NCBI GenBank assembly: GCA_022376925.1
Contig: JAIOJX010000026.1
Span: forward strand, 202,902,400-202,966,399
DNA: 64,000 bases
From: Tragulus kanchil
Lineage: Eukaryota; Chordata; Mammalia; Artiodactyla; Tragulidae
Direction: 5' to 3'
In this document: positions 44,801 through 56,404 of the stretch, piece by piece
How the letters are laid out: each line of letters begins with the position of its first letter
Position numbering within the stretch: the stretch's first letter is position 1
The notes under the pieces: model-generated
Seen by the model: only the letters and a program-made list of their open reading frames with translations
Databases searched by the model: none
Told to the model about the DNA's origin: nothing
Program-made: the position numbers and the translations under genes

Positions 44801-46484
44801 AGTAGATGAGTGACTGACAAGAGCTTAAGGCACTCACACAAGGTCACATATTTAGTAATAGGCAAAGTGAGGCTTCATTACAAATCCAGTATTGGAGTTT
44901 ATCCGCATATCGAATGCATAAAAAAAGAAGTGTCTTCTTGAGCTCTTCTTCTAAGTCTTTTGGTCTTTAATTATAGTAGGTCGGGTGAACATGAATAAAC
45001 AAACCAAACAGGAAAAAGGCAGCATTTGTTACTGTCTCTTAAAGTGGGATACTTTAAAGTGAGATCAAATCAGAGGCCAGGTCAGGGAAAGGGGACGCTG
45101 GTCTTTAACAGAAAGGGAGTTGACAAGTGATGAAGTAAGGAATGTGCTGATGTTTCTGGGCTGCGTGAAGGGGCAGAGTGTGGGAAGGTCCTGGGTGAAG
45201 TTGGTGTTGGGTTAATTAATTAGGGTGGGATGCCTACACATTAAGGGGAGGAAGGAACCAAGGGGATTGCTTTGAGTGGACGGAGGTCTCAAGTAGCAGT
45301 TACAAAGGATCCTGGAGGCACAGGAAGGATGGGAGAAGTGCTGGGTACAGCTCAATTTGGGGTGGCCAAAGAAACATGTCAGATATTAGTAAAACAGGCC
45401 ACACCCCTGTCGTCACACCCACAGCCTCTGTGTTCTAGTCCCCTGCTGTTCTGACATCCCCTCTACTGCTTGACAACCCCAACACTCGAGGCAAACCATC
45501 CTATCACAGGGCCTTTGTACTTGCTATTTCCTCTGTTGGAAGCATGGTTTATTCAAGGGGCCCACTTGGCTCACCCTCTCATGTCCTTGGATGCAGTCAC
45601 ATGTCATATCAGGTCGTTGCTGACTATGCCACTCCAAGTTGCCACCTTCCTTCCTTCCCCCAGTCTTGGGACTCTTCTATTCTCTTCCCTTATTCTTTGT
45701 ATTTTTTCCTTGAGTGTTTATTTATATTACAAACTCATCTCATCAATGGTCATCTCCTTCTCTAAAATATGTTATAGATACATTTTTTTTTTAGATATTT
45801 TTATCTCTATTAGTTTTTCTTTTTAAATGCAGCACCAGCATTTAAGACAGAACCCAGTGTAGTCATGAGTGACCAGTAAGTAGATGAGTGACTGACAAGA
45901 GCTTAAGGCACTCACACAAGGTCACATATTTAGTAATAGGCAAAGTGAGGCTTCATTACAAATCCAGTATTGGAGTTTATCCGCATATCGAATGCATAAA
46001 AAAAGAAGTGTCTTCTTGAGCTCTTCTTCTAAGTCTTTTGGTCTTTAATTATAGTAGGTCGGGTGAACATGAATAAACAAACCAAACAGGAAAAAGGCAG
46101 CATTTGTTACTGTCTCTTAAAGTGGGATACTTTAAAGTGAGATCAAATCAGAGGCCAGGTCAGGGAAAGGGGACGCTGGTCTTTAACAGAAAGGGAGTTG
46201 ACAAGTGATGAAGTAAGGAATGTGCTGATGTTTCTGGGCTGCGTGAAGGGGCAGAGTGTGGGAAGGTCCTGGGTGAAGTTGGTGTTGGGTTAATTAATTA
46301 GGGTGGGATGCCTACACATTAAGGGGAGGAAGGAACCAAGGGGATTGCTTTGAGTGGACGGAGGTCTCAAGTAGCAGTTACAAAGGATCCTGGAGGCACA
46401 GGAAGGATGGGAGAAGTGCTGGGTACAGCTCAATTTGGCGAGTGGCCAAAGAAACATGTCAGATATTAGTAAAAACAGGCCACA
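44321..46484. repeat. Tandem duplication D16 (about 1.08 kb x 2)
   Basis: Copy 1 is 44321-45398 and copy 2 is 45399-46484, offset 1078. The junction falls at the short shared word GGCCACA. Differences near the end of copy 1: TTTGGGGTGGCC versus TTTGGCGAGTGGCC, and one A in the AAAACAGG run. Confidence 0.95.
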
Positions 46485-46710
46485 GCTGCTGCAATTTACA
46501 AGCTACATGTCAGGCCTTTCCTTAGCCACCCCTCACCCCATCTCCTGTCCCGGAATAGTCCTTTTCTTCCTAAGATGACCAGTCATAACTCAGTTCTCAC
46601 TTGAGGGCATAAGAGAAGGCAGGGGATGTTTAAGCATCATTGCTAATGGAAAAGGGCTCACAGCATTCCTGAAAACACAATTTCTCCCAGGACTGAGAAT
46701 TTAAAATGTT
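46485..46710. other. Non-coding sequence, no recognised feature
   Basis: Short single-copy stretch between D16 and D17. Confidence 0.5.
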
Positions 46711-46933
46711 AAAGTATTGAGGTCCCACTTCTTTTGTTCCTAGGACAATTTTTAGCATTGCGGTTATTTTTCTTTAATTTTATGATATCTAAACTTGTAA
46801 TATCTAAGACTTCTAGGATATTTAAAAGTGTTTTTTGCTCCCTTCCTCTTCAAAATATAATTATATGATTTGTATATTTCTTCACCCTAGAAAAAATATT
46901 CTAGATAATTCAGAGTGAAATATATATGCTTAT

Positions 46934-47044
46934 TTGTTTAGTTGCTAAGTCAACTCTGCAGCACCATGGACTGTAGCTCGTTAGACTCCTCTGTCCATGG
47001 GATTTTCTAGGCAAATGGGCTGCCGTTTCCTTCTCCTATATATA

Positions 47045-47086
<42 letters not shown>

Positions 47087-47167
47087 CATACATATAATAT
47101 CCCCAGACCAGGGATCAAGCCTGTGTACCCTGCATTGATAGCACTAGATAACCAGGGAGTGGCTTTC
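46934..47167 (-). mobile_element. Bov-A element, antisense, with an internal TA/TG microsatellite
   Basis: GTTTAGTTGCTAAGTCAACT, CTCTGTCCATGGGATTTTCT and GGGCTGCCGTTTCCTTCTCC are followed by a TATATG...TATATA tract (about 47037-47098), then CCAGACCAGGGATCAAGCCT and TACCCTGCATTGATAGCACT. The microsatellite grew inside the SINE. Re-copy at 48085-48315. Confidence 0.82.
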
Positions 47168-47484
47168 TTTTTTTTTTTTTTTTAAAGATTTATTTATTTA
47201 TTCATTTTGGGGGGGGGGGGAGGGGGGGGGAGGGGAGCAGGCGGGCCATTTGTCTATTTTCATCCATCTTTGTTCTTTGGCCCATGTGGGCCTCCCATCG
47301 CGGTGGCCTCTGTTGTTGCAGAGCACCGGCTCTGGGCGCATGCGCTCCAGAGCTCCGGCTCGGTAATTGGACAAATCAGTCCAGCCGCTCCATGGCACGT
47401 GGGATCTTCCCAGGCCAGGGCTCAAACTGGCGCACCTTGCACTGCAAGGCGGTGTCCTTACCCACTGGACCACCAGGGAAGCCC
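47168..47484 (-). mobile_element. CHR-type SINE, antisense, with target-site duplication
   Basis: T run, AAAGATTTATTTATTTATTC, a G-rich run, GGCCTCCCATCGCGGTGGCC, ATGGCACGTGGGATCTTCCC and the inverted head CCAGGGAAGCCC. AGGGAGTGGCTTTC before it and AGGAAATGGCTTTC after it form a 14-bp target-site duplication with 2 mismatches. Close relative of 21809-22137. Confidence 0.88.
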
Positions 47485-48084
47485 AGGAAATGGCTTTCAT
47501 CTTTGAGTTTTTTCTAACATGACTGGGTCCCTAACTTATACAGTTATTGTAAAGCCTGGATAAAGATTCTGAAAACACTGAAACTAAGTCCTACATAAGA
47601 TATTAATGAATACATTTACCTTAAGTTGCTATTTTTTAATACTTTGCTGTTTAACCAATTGTTCTGTGTCATTTGGTTATTTAAACTAAAACAAATTACA
47701 GATCAATAATCAGATGCTGAACAGTGTTACATGGACTGGATACAGAAAGTTGAATAACTCCTGTGCTCAGGAAAAAAAACAAAACATTGTTCAGTAAGAG
47801 AGATACAAATTATTTTCATCTAAATATAATGCAGGAGGTAAAACTATGGTATCAAGACTAGTATAAAGTATTGGTCCCACTTCTTTTGTTCCTAGGACAA
47901 TTTTTAGCATTGCGGTTATTTTTCTTTAATTTTATGATATCTAAACTTGTAATATCTAAGACTTCTAGGATATTTAAAAGTGTTTTTTGCTCCCTTCCTC
48001 TTCAAAATATAATTATATGATTTGTATATTTCTTCACCCTAGAAAAAATATTCTAGATAATTCAGAGTGAAATATATATGCTTA

Positions 48085-48196
48085 TTTGTTTAGTTGCTAA
48101 GTCAACTCTGCAGCACCATGGACTGTAGCTCGTTAGACTCCTCTGTCCATGGGATTTTCTAGGCAAATGGGCTGCCGTTTCCTTCTCCTATATATA

Positions 48197-48230
<34 letters not shown>

Positions 48231-48315
48231 CATACATACATATAATATCCCCAGACCAGGGATCAAGCCTGTGTACCCTGCATTGATAGCACTAGATAAC
48301 CAGGAAGTGGCTTTC
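48085..48315 (-). mobile_element. Bov-A element with microsatellite (re-copy, D17)
   Basis: Re-copy of 46934-47167 with a slightly shorter TA tract. Confidence 0.8.
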
Positions 48316-48633
48316 TTTTTTTTTTTTTTTTTAAAGATTTATTTATTTTTTCATTTTGGTGGGGGGGGGGTGGGGTGGGAGGGGAGCAGGCGGGCCATTT
48401 GTCTATTTTCATCCATCTTTGTTCTTTGGCCCATGTGGGCCTCCCATCGCGGTGGCCTCTGTTGTTGCAGAGCACCGGCTCTGGGCGCATGCGCTCCAGA
48501 GCTCCGGCTCGGTAATTGGACAAATCAGTCCAGCCGCTCCATGGCACGTGGGATCTTCCCAGGCCAGGGCTCAAACTGGCGCACCTTGCACTGCAAGGCG
48601 GTGTCCTTACCCACTGGACCACCAGGGAAGCCC
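48316..48633 (-). mobile_element. CHR-type SINE, antisense (re-copy, D17)
   Basis: Re-copy of 47168-47484. Here the target-site words are AGGAAGTGGCTTTC and AGGAAATGGCTTTC, with a single mismatch. Confidence 0.87.
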
Positions 48634-48881
48634 AGGAAATGGCTTTCATCTTTGAGTTTTTTCTAACATGACTGGGTCCCTAACTTATACAGTTATTGTA
48701 AAGCCTGGATAAAGATTCTGAAAACACTGAAACTAAGTCCTACATAAGATATTAATGAATACATTTACCTTAAGTTGCTATTTTTTAATACTTTGCTGTT
48801 TAACCAATTGTTCTGTGTCATTTGGTTATTTAAACTAAAACAAATTACAGATCAATAATCAGATGCTGAACAGTGTTACAT

Positions 48882-51068
48882 GGACTGGATACAGAAAGTT
48901 GAATAACTCCTGTGCTCAGGAAAAAAAAAAACAAAACATTGTTCAGTAAGAGAGATACAAATTATTTTCATCTAAATATAATGCAGGAGGTAAAACTATG
49001 GTATCAAGACTAGTATATTACCAGAAAGACACTAAGAAGAGAGGAATTAATTCTTCTGGAAGTTTGGGGTACAGGTGGCCTTGAAGGATGAATAGAAGTA
49101 ACCAAGTTTCTACTCAAGGAGCAGCCAGACAGTATGTGGAGTTCTAGTCCGTGCAAATAGTCTGTTGGAGCAAGAGTGTGATTTGGAGGGTAGAGACTGT
49201 CATGGTACGTGTGGCTGAAAAAGGGATAAAACTTTAAGTAAGGCAGTGACAATGAAAATGGAGGGGAGAGGATTCACTGGACATTTTGAGGCATAATTAA
49301 CAAGCCTTGGTGACTGATGCGCATAGGTTCAGGGAGGTTGAAATTGGAGATGATGTGATTTGGATGTGTGACAGGACTGAGATGGGGATGCAGAACAAAT
49401 GTTTGTTTTGTTCGTTTTGCTTTTGCTTGGCTAGAATATATGTGTTGCGAATTCAGACTGAGATATTTTTAGTTTGAATATTTTGTCACCATGCAATCAA
49501 AATCCACATTTACCCTATTATCTCTGTTTTTAGCTCATTACAGTGTCTTATCTTCCATGACACCTGTGTCATGCATCACCTGGTTTTCTGGCTATTTTTT
49601 ATTTTCCTGCTGCACAGCATGTCTTCAGACCTTTTGGTTTTTAGCTCTAGTGACAGCATTAAAACTGACCAGTGCTAACTCAAACAAACAAAAAACCAGC
49701 TTTCTCTATGATTTGAATAGGACACACATCTAGAAAATGTAACCTTCTTCCCCAGGGACAGTATTTCAAGTGACTGTTTTCGGCCTTGCAAACTGCCAGA
49801 TCCCTAACTAAGCATGAGAATTAGTAGCGGAAGGTAAACAGGCCATTTGAGCACACCAGGAAACTTCTCTCCAGTCACAAACATTCCTATTTCTGAGAAT
49901 TATATACAAGTCAATAAAGATTAACTAAACAGTTGGAAATACAGCTAAATAAAAGTTGAAACTTAATAAAGATTAACTTTAATTGCAGGACTGGATACAT
50001 GAAAGTTGAATAACTCCTGTGCTCAGGAAAAAAACAGAACATGGTTCAGTAAGACAGATAAAAATTATTTTCATCTAAATATAATGCAGGAGGTAAAACT
50101 ATGGTATCAAGACTAGTATATTACCAGAAAGACACTAAGAAGAGAGGAATTAATTCTTCTGGAAGTTTGGGGTACAGGTGGCCTTGAAGGATGAATAGAA
50201 GTAACCAAGTTTCTACTCAAGGAGCAGCCAGACAGTATGTGGAGTTCTAGTCCGTGCAAATAGTCTGTTGGAGCAAGAGTGTGATTTGGAGGGTAGAGAG
50301 TGTCATGGTACGTGTGGCTAAAAAAGGGGATAAAACTTTAAGTAAGGCAGTGACAATGAAAATGGAGGGGAGAGGATTCACTGGACATTTTGAGGCATAA
50401 TTAACAAGCCTTGGTGACTGATGCGCATAGGTTCAGGGAGGTTGAAATTGGAGATGATGTGATTTGGATGTGTGACAGGACTGAGATGGGGATGCAGAAC
50501 AAATGTTTGTTTTGTTCGTTTTGCTTTTGCTTGGCTAGAATATATGTGTTGCGAATTCAGACTGAGATATTTTTAGTTTGAATATTTTGTCACCATGCAA
50601 TCAAAATCCACATTTACCCTATTATCTCTGTTTTTAGCTCATTACAGTGTCTTATCTTCCATGACACCTGTGTCATGCATCACCTGGTTTTCTGGCTATT
50701 TTTTATTTTCCTGCTGCACAGCATGTCTTCAGACCTTTTGGTTTTTAGCTCTAGTGACAGCATTAAAACTGACCAGTGCTAACTCAAACAAACAAAAAAC
50801 CAGCTTTCTCTATGATTTGAATAGGACACACATCTAGAAAATGTAACCTTCTTCCCCAGGGACAGTATTTCAAGTGACTGTTTTCGGCCTTGCAAACTGC
50901 CAGATCCCTAACTAAGCATGAGAATTAGTAGCGGAAGGTAAACAGGCCATTTGAGCACACCAGGAAACTTCTCTCCAGTCACAAACATTCCTATTTCTGA
51001 GAATTATATACAAGTCAATAAAGATTAACTAAACAGTTGGAAATACAGCTAAATAAAAGTTGAAACTT
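48882..51068. repeat. Tandem duplication D18 (about 1.08 kb x 2), overlapping D17
   Basis: Copy 1 is 48882-49964 and copy 2 is 49988-51068, offset 1106 falling to 1104. The 23-bp filler at 49965-49987 contains AATAAAGATTAACT, which also occurs about 50 bp upstream. Differences: GTAGAGACTG versus GTAGAGAGTG, GGCTGAAAAAGGG versus GGCTAAAAAAGGGG, and an A run. The first ~130 bp occur three times. Confidence 0.95.
49018..49964. other. Non-coding sequence, possibly an old L2-like fragment
   Basis: The stretch near 49060-49400 (GGTGGCCTTGAAGGATGAAT, GGTTCAGGGAGGTTGAAATT) vaguely resembles antisense L2 but is too diverged to call. The 80-residue frame at 49491 has no recognisable family. Re-copied at 50121-51068. 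Confidence 0.4.
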
Positions 51069-52107
51069 TTAAAACTCACTCAAGACTATGGACACTGCAA
51101 GTGGTTTGGCAAGAAACTCTTGCACGTTTCTATTTTGCTGCATTTCTTAATGCAGTTTCTTTACACATCAGCTTTGGCAGATGAATGGAGATCCTCTGCT
51201 AACGGGTACTTGAAGCACTTGGGCTGTGTTCACAGTTTGCTTCTTGAAATCAAACCCTCAGTTCAGACTTCTGATGGATGAGCTTTTTCTTTTCTTTTTG
51301 ATTAAACATTATGTTTTAAAATCATAGTATAAAATGTAAAGATGTAAAAATGACATATTAAACAAAAGCATATTTCAAGAGTGTTTGAAACAAAGGAAGG
51401 CACATTTTCTTTTGGTTTGTCAGTATATATTTAAATGTCAGCCTAAGAGTATCTTAAAGTACATATAACTGTGATGGTGACATAATTTTCATGAATTGTT
51501 ACCCAGTGGGTGAACCCCAGAGACCAACACATTTTTAAAGCTTTCCATTAGCTTCTGCCTGTGGAGCCTGTTACAGTTTATATGTGCATTTTTTTTTTTA
51601 ATTCAGGATAAAGATAGAAAATGAAACTCAAATGAATCAATTTTGCTCTTTGAACATAGCTTCACTACAAAAGGACATGAAGTTAAGATTTAAATTACTC
51701 CACAAACTGGAATAGAATTTCTAATGATATACACATTTTGATTCATTTATACCAGTTCCCCTAGTTACTATCTATAATTTAAAAATAAATTTAAATCATA
51801 GGAACCGTATGTATTCCAATACTGGAATGCTTTTTTTGGGAGCAATATAAAGTATAATAATTTGATAATTATTTAGAAATAATTAAAATTCTTTGTATCA
51901 AAATCATCAAATGCTTTAAAATATCTGCCTGGAAGCTCTTGTTTTTGGTTTTCAAAGCAAGTGAACCAGCACTGTTGATTGTTCTGCTTGCACAGGAAGA
52001 GTTTTCTTTCTGGCATAATTAGAGCAGTTATCTTACTACTGAAAAAGAAAACATTAAATCTGAGAACTTGACATTTGTCAGAAAAAAGAAAACAAAAATT
52101 TCATCAT
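51069..52107. other. AT-rich non-coding sequence, no recognised feature
   Basis: No gene or named repeat recognised; single copy. Confidence 0.5.
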
Positions 52108-52119
52108 AAAAGGCTTAAG

Positions 52120-52312
52120 GTGGCTTCCCTGCTGGTCCAGTGGGTAAACAGTTTGCCTTGCAGTGCAAGGGGCTCCAGTTCAATCCCTGGCCCGGGGAGA
52201 TCCCACATGCCATGGAATGACTGGAACGTTTCCCTGCAATGAGAAAGGCCACTGCAATGGGAGGCCCATACAGGCCAATGAATAAATAGATAAGTAAACG
52301 GTAAAAAAAAAA
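52120..52312 (+). mobile_element. CHR-type SINE with 12-bp target-site duplication
   Basis: Head GTGGCTTCCCTGCTGGTCCA, B-box-like CAGTTCAATCCCTGG, GGAGATCCCACATGCCATGG, then AATGAATAAATAGATAAG and an A run. AAAAGGCTTAAG flanks it exactly at 52108-52119 and 52313-52324. The minus-strand frame over it is a SINE frame. Confidence 0.88.
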
Positions 52313-52324
52313 AAAAGGCTTAAG

Positions 52325-53075
52325 AAGATACATATTTTTTTCAGTTTTGAGACCTGAGGTGCTGATTTTAAAATAACTTTAAAAAGTATTTCAGACTTGA
52401 CTGATGCTTTTTTATCTTAATTCCAGTTACTTTTTTAGTGAATTCATTTTCAGCTATTTTAAACTTGAACCATTAATACAGACCATAGTAATAGTAAATT
52501 TGGTTATTTACTATTATTTAAAACTGTCATACTAATTTAAATGGATTATTTCAGTTGTACTGTCTCCTCAGTTGATACTACTATGCAGAACCATTATAAA
52601 TAGTCACCAAATAGAATCTTGCTACAGAGATTCAGCCTCCATTTCTTGTCATTACCAAAAAACCTGTGTAGTTCCTTAAATATACAGAATTCTCTGCTGC
52701 AGAGACTTATTCTCATGTTCTGCGCTTTTCTTTCTTTCTCCCTGTTAAAGTGTTTTTGTCTTTCTCTTGGTCCTGAACCCTGTTCTCAACACTATGATTA
52801 AAGTATTATGACCCAAATGGCTTAATATTAATAATAGCCTCTACTTTCTAGGTAACGTCTTTCTAAAATACCAAAGCAAAGAAATGCTGTGGAAAAAAAA
52901 TTGGGGGATGCTTTTCCCCCAAGGGAGCACTTTTTAGTATTTCCCTAATTCATACATATAGGATCTGCTTTCTTGTTTGGGTCTTTTATTTCCATAATAA
53001 TCCCACAATGTATTTCATGGGTCACAGCTTGAACCACTCATGAGTGCTAACTTTTAGCCACTGTCACTGCTCTAT
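52325..53075. other. AT-rich non-coding sequence, no recognised feature
   Basis: No gene or named repeat recognised; single copy. Confidence 0.5.
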
Positions 53076-53300
53076 GGCAGTGATTCCCAACTGGGAGTGA
53101 TGTACACTCCCTCCTCCTGCAGGCTTATTTGGCAATGTCTGGAGACATTTTTGTTATCACAAGTGGGGAGGTGCTACTGGCATCTTGTGGTTAGAGGCCA
53201 ACTACTCAACACCCTCTAATGCAAAATTCAGCCTCCTACACCAAAGAATTACTCATCCTTGTAAGCGAATAGTGCCATGGTTGAGAAACCCTACACCAGG
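53076..53300. mobile_element. MER5A-type hAT-Charlie DNA transposon remnant
   Basis: Terminal words CAGTGATTCCCAACTGGGAG and GGTTGAGAAACCCT are imperfect inverted repeats. Inside are GGCAATGTCTGGAGACATTT, TTGTTATCACAAGTGGGGAG, GTGCTACTGGCATCTTGTGG and AGAATTACTCATCC, in MER5A order. Non-autonomous, with no coding capacity. Confidence 0.82.
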
Positions 53301-53775
53301 GCAATGTCAGACCAGAAAGCAGGTAATTAAACTGACTGAAAGGCTTTCTCTTTTATCTGGAGTCAGAGGCAAAAATGAATTCTGATTTCTACTAAGAGTG
53401 GTATAGCTATTTACGAATGGTGTGCTACCTTTTTTTCCCTCCTTTCGTAAAGGTAAAGGATTAAAATATATACACTTTCAAATCTGGATTTAAATTAAAC
53501 ATTCTGTAGTAAATCAAATAGGCAACTTTACAATTTCGCCTTGATTGCTAAAACAGGTTTAGACAAAACACTTATAGTGTTTTTTATTTTATTTCCCCAC
53601 TCAGATTATTTTTATCTTCTCTAACTCAAGACACACATAACTCAGTGAGTCATTTGACTGTGTATGACTGAACAATATTCATTAATGTCTACCATATTTT
53701 TCTTTATATCTTTAAATCACATCAACCCCCCAGTTTCAATTCTTCAAAACTTTTCCAGAATTGTGCTACTCATTG

Positions 53776-53945
53776 ATTTATTCATTTAATGAATGTTTAT
53801 TGAGTATCCCTGATCCAGGTATTGTTCTATATATTATCATCCTACAGTAATGATTACAATAGACAAACATTCATACAGTCAAAGAGTGAATGAATATTCT
53901 AGTAAAGTCAAAGAGCAAATAAAACAAAAATGTACTAAAAATTAC
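53776..53945 (-). mobile_element. L2 LINE 3' end fragment, antisense
   Basis: TTCATTTAATGAATGTTTAT, TGAGTATCCCTGATCCAGGT and ATTGTTCTATATATT follow the reverse complement of the L2 3' terminus, then CAAATAAAACAAAAATG. Diverged; the right boundary is uncertain. Confidence 0.55.
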
Positions 53946-54337
53946 ATTGATAGGAGTTGATGGACACAAATAGAGCAAGAAAAGAAGAGAGAGTACCTTG
54001 GTAAGGGACTGACGCAGAGCAACCCACAAGATCAAGAGGTGTGGTATCCTGGAAATCAAGTAAAAAGAAGTCCTTCAAGGATTATCATCTGTGTCCTACA
54101 GTGCTTGTAAGTCAAGTTGGGTGAGGACTGAGAATCAACCTTGGGATGCAATAATGTAGAGGTCATTGATGATCCTGACAGGCACAGCGCTGGTGGGTCA
54201 AAAAGCTGAAATGAGATGGGTTCAAGCAAGAATGGTAGGAGAAAAGAAAGACAACAAGTGTTGGGAATTCTTTTAAGGATCTTTCCTATAATGAGGAGAA
54301 ATAATAGTTGAAAAGGGAAATGGGGTCAAAAAGAGTT

Positions 54338-54424
54338 TGTGTGTGTATGTGTGTGTGTGAGAGAGAGAGAGAGAGAGGGAGAGAGAGAGAGGGAGAGAGA
54401 GAGAGGGAGAGAGAGAGAGAGAGT
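54338..54424. repeat. (GT)n followed by (GA)n microsatellite
   Basis: GTGTGTGTATGTGTGTGTG, then about 65 bases of GA with GGGA interruptions. The re-copy at 55408-55504 is longer and has a C interruption (GAGACAGAGA). Frames through it encode only Arg-Glu or Ser-Leu runs. Confidence 0.9.
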
Positions 54425-55407
54425 TTTCTTTTTTGTAAGATGGGTGAAATAACAGCTTATTTGTATGCTGATAGAAATAATCCAAAAAGAAGGGAAACAA
54501 TCGACGAGGCAGAAGAGAAAGAGGAGAATTTCTGGAAAGACAACACATGATAGGTGAGAAGGGGTGGGATATGGTGCACAAACGGGGATGTTGATCTTTG
54601 AAAGGACCACATACAGTTCCTTTATAGAAACAGGAGGGGAAAAAAGTATGTGGGTATGGTTGGAGATACATAGTTGGGGTGAGAGCTTGTAGAACTTCTG
54701 ATAACTTCATTTTTCTCATAAAAACAGTAACCAAGGTCATTCACCGAGAGTGAGAATGGTAAAGAGCTGTTGAAGACTTCATGTAGCTGTGTATTTTTCT
54801 CCATCTATGTTCTGCTGGTGATAGGATATACTTAACCAGTGTTGGGAGTTGTCATAGCGAATCTCACAAAACAAAGGAGGATGAAAAGTTTCAGAATATA
54901 TTCAGGAAGCTAGGGCTTCCTGGTGGCTCAGTGGTAAAGAATCAAAGTACATGCAATATATAAAAAAACTAGTAAAGTCAAAGAGCAAATAAAACAAAAA
55001 TGTACTAAAAATTACATTGATAGGAGTTGATGGACACAAATAGAGCAAGAAAAGAAGAGAGAGTACCTTGGTAAGGGACTGACGCAGAGCAACCCACAAG
55101 ATCAAGAGGTGTGGTATCCTGGAAATCAAGTAAAAAGAAGTCCTTCAAGGATTATCATCTGTGTCCTACAGTGCTTGTAAGTCAAGTTGGGTGAGGACTG
55201 AGAATCAACCTTGGGATGCAATAATGTAGAGGTCATTGATGATCCTGACAGGCACAGCGCTGGTGGGTCAAAAAGCTGAAATGAGATGGGTTCAAGCAAG
55301 AATGGTAGGAGAAAAGAAAGACAACAAGTGTTGGGAATTCTTTTAAGGATCTTTCCTATAATGAGGAGAAATAATAGTTGAAAAGGGAAATGGGGTCAAA
55401 AAGAGTT

Positions 55408-55504
55408 TGTGTGTGTATGTGTGTGTGTGAGAGAGAGAGACAGAGAGAGAGAGAGAGGGAGAGAGAGAGAGGGAGAGAGAGAGAGGGAGAGAGAGAGAGA
55501 GAGT
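55408..55504. repeat. (GT)n(GA)n microsatellite, longer allele (D19 copy 2)
   Basis: Length difference from 54338-54424 of about 10 bp accounts for the D19 offset change. Confidence 0.88.
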
Positions 55505-55993
55505 TTTCTTTTTTGTAAGATGGGTGAAATAACAGCTTATTTGTATGCTGATAGAAATAATCCAAAAAGAAGGGAAACAATCGACGAGGCAGAAGAGAAA
55601 GAGGAGAATTTCTGGAAAGACAACACATGATAGGTGAGAAGGGGTGGGATATGGTGCACAAACGGGGATGTTGATCTTTGAAAGGACCACATACAGTTCC
55701 TTTATAGAAACAGGAGGGGAAAAAAGTATGTGGGTATGGTTGGAGATACATAGTTGGGGTGAGAGCTTGTAGAACTTCTGATAACTTCATTTTTCTCATA
55801 AAAACAGTAACCAAGGTCATTCACCGAGAGTGAGAATGGTAAAGAGCTGTTGAAGACTTCATGTAGCTGTGTATTTTTCTCCATCTATGTTCTGCTGGTG
55901 ATAGGATATACTTAACCAGTGTTGGGAGTTGTCATAGCGAATCTCACAAAACAAAGGAGGATGAAAAGTTTCAGAATATATTCAGGAAGCTAG

Positions 55994-56310
55994 GGCTTCC
56001 TGGTGGCTCAGTGGTAAAGAATCCACCTGCCAACACAGGATACATGGGTTTGATCCCTGGTCCAGGAAAATCCCACATGCCATAGAGCAGCTAAGCCTGT
56101 GGCCGCAACTACTGAGCCTGAGCTCTAGGGCCCGGGAGACACAGCTGCTGACGCCTGTATGCCTAGAGCCTGTGCTCCACAACAAGAGAAGCCACTGCAG
56201 AAAGCCTGTGCACCACAACTAGAGAGTAGCCCCTGCTCCCCGCAACGAGAGAAAACCCCATGCAACAATGAAGACCCAGCACAGCCAAAAATAATAAATT
56301 AATAAATAAC
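55994..56310 (+). mobile_element. CHR (CHR-2-like) SINE, full length
   Basis: GGGCTTCCTGGTGGCTCAGT, GGTTTGATCCCTGGTCCAGG, GCAACTACTGAGCCTGAGCT, CCACAACAAGAGAAGCCACT, AACAATGAAGACCCAGCACA and an AATAAATTAATAAATAA tail. Its head alone is present at 54914-54943, cut by the D19 junction. Confidence 0.92.
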
Positions 56311-56404
56311 GAAATCAGGAATTAAAAAAGGAAAAGCTCACTTACAAAAGAATATGTTCAGGAGAATAATTGAAATGAAAAGCCATGGAAATTTTAGCTG
56401 GCTT
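56311..56404. other. Short non-coding spacer
   Basis: Nothing recognised. Confidence 0.5.

Larger units (their letters stand above)
46711..49017. repeat. Tandem duplication D17 (about 1.15 kb x 2)
   Basis: Copy 1 is 46711-47864 and copy 2 is 47865-49017, offset 1154 falling to 1149 and rising to about 1153. Differences cluster in the TA microsatellite, the G run (around 47211 versus 48361) and A runs, plus GGGAGTGGC versus GGAAGTGGC. The G-rich run after a T run is difficult sequence for many platforms. Confidence 0.95.
53899..56023. repeat. Tandem duplication D19 (about 1.05 kb x 2)
   Basis: Copy 1 is 53899-54943 and copy 2 is 54969-56023, offset 1070 rising to 1080 because the GA microsatellite is longer in copy 2. 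Copy 1 stops 30 bp into a SINE head, then 25 bp of AT-rich filler (54944-54968). Ending inside a SINE that copy 2 completes is the same pattern as D3 and D9. Confidence 0.95.

Noticed and set aside
44392..45826. 118-residue plus-strand frame present twice
   Set aside because: Falls in an L2 LINE 3' region, and the second copy comes from D16.
54273..55820. Ser-Leu-rich and Arg-Glu-rich frames
   Set aside because: Produced by the (GA)n microsatellite on each strand.
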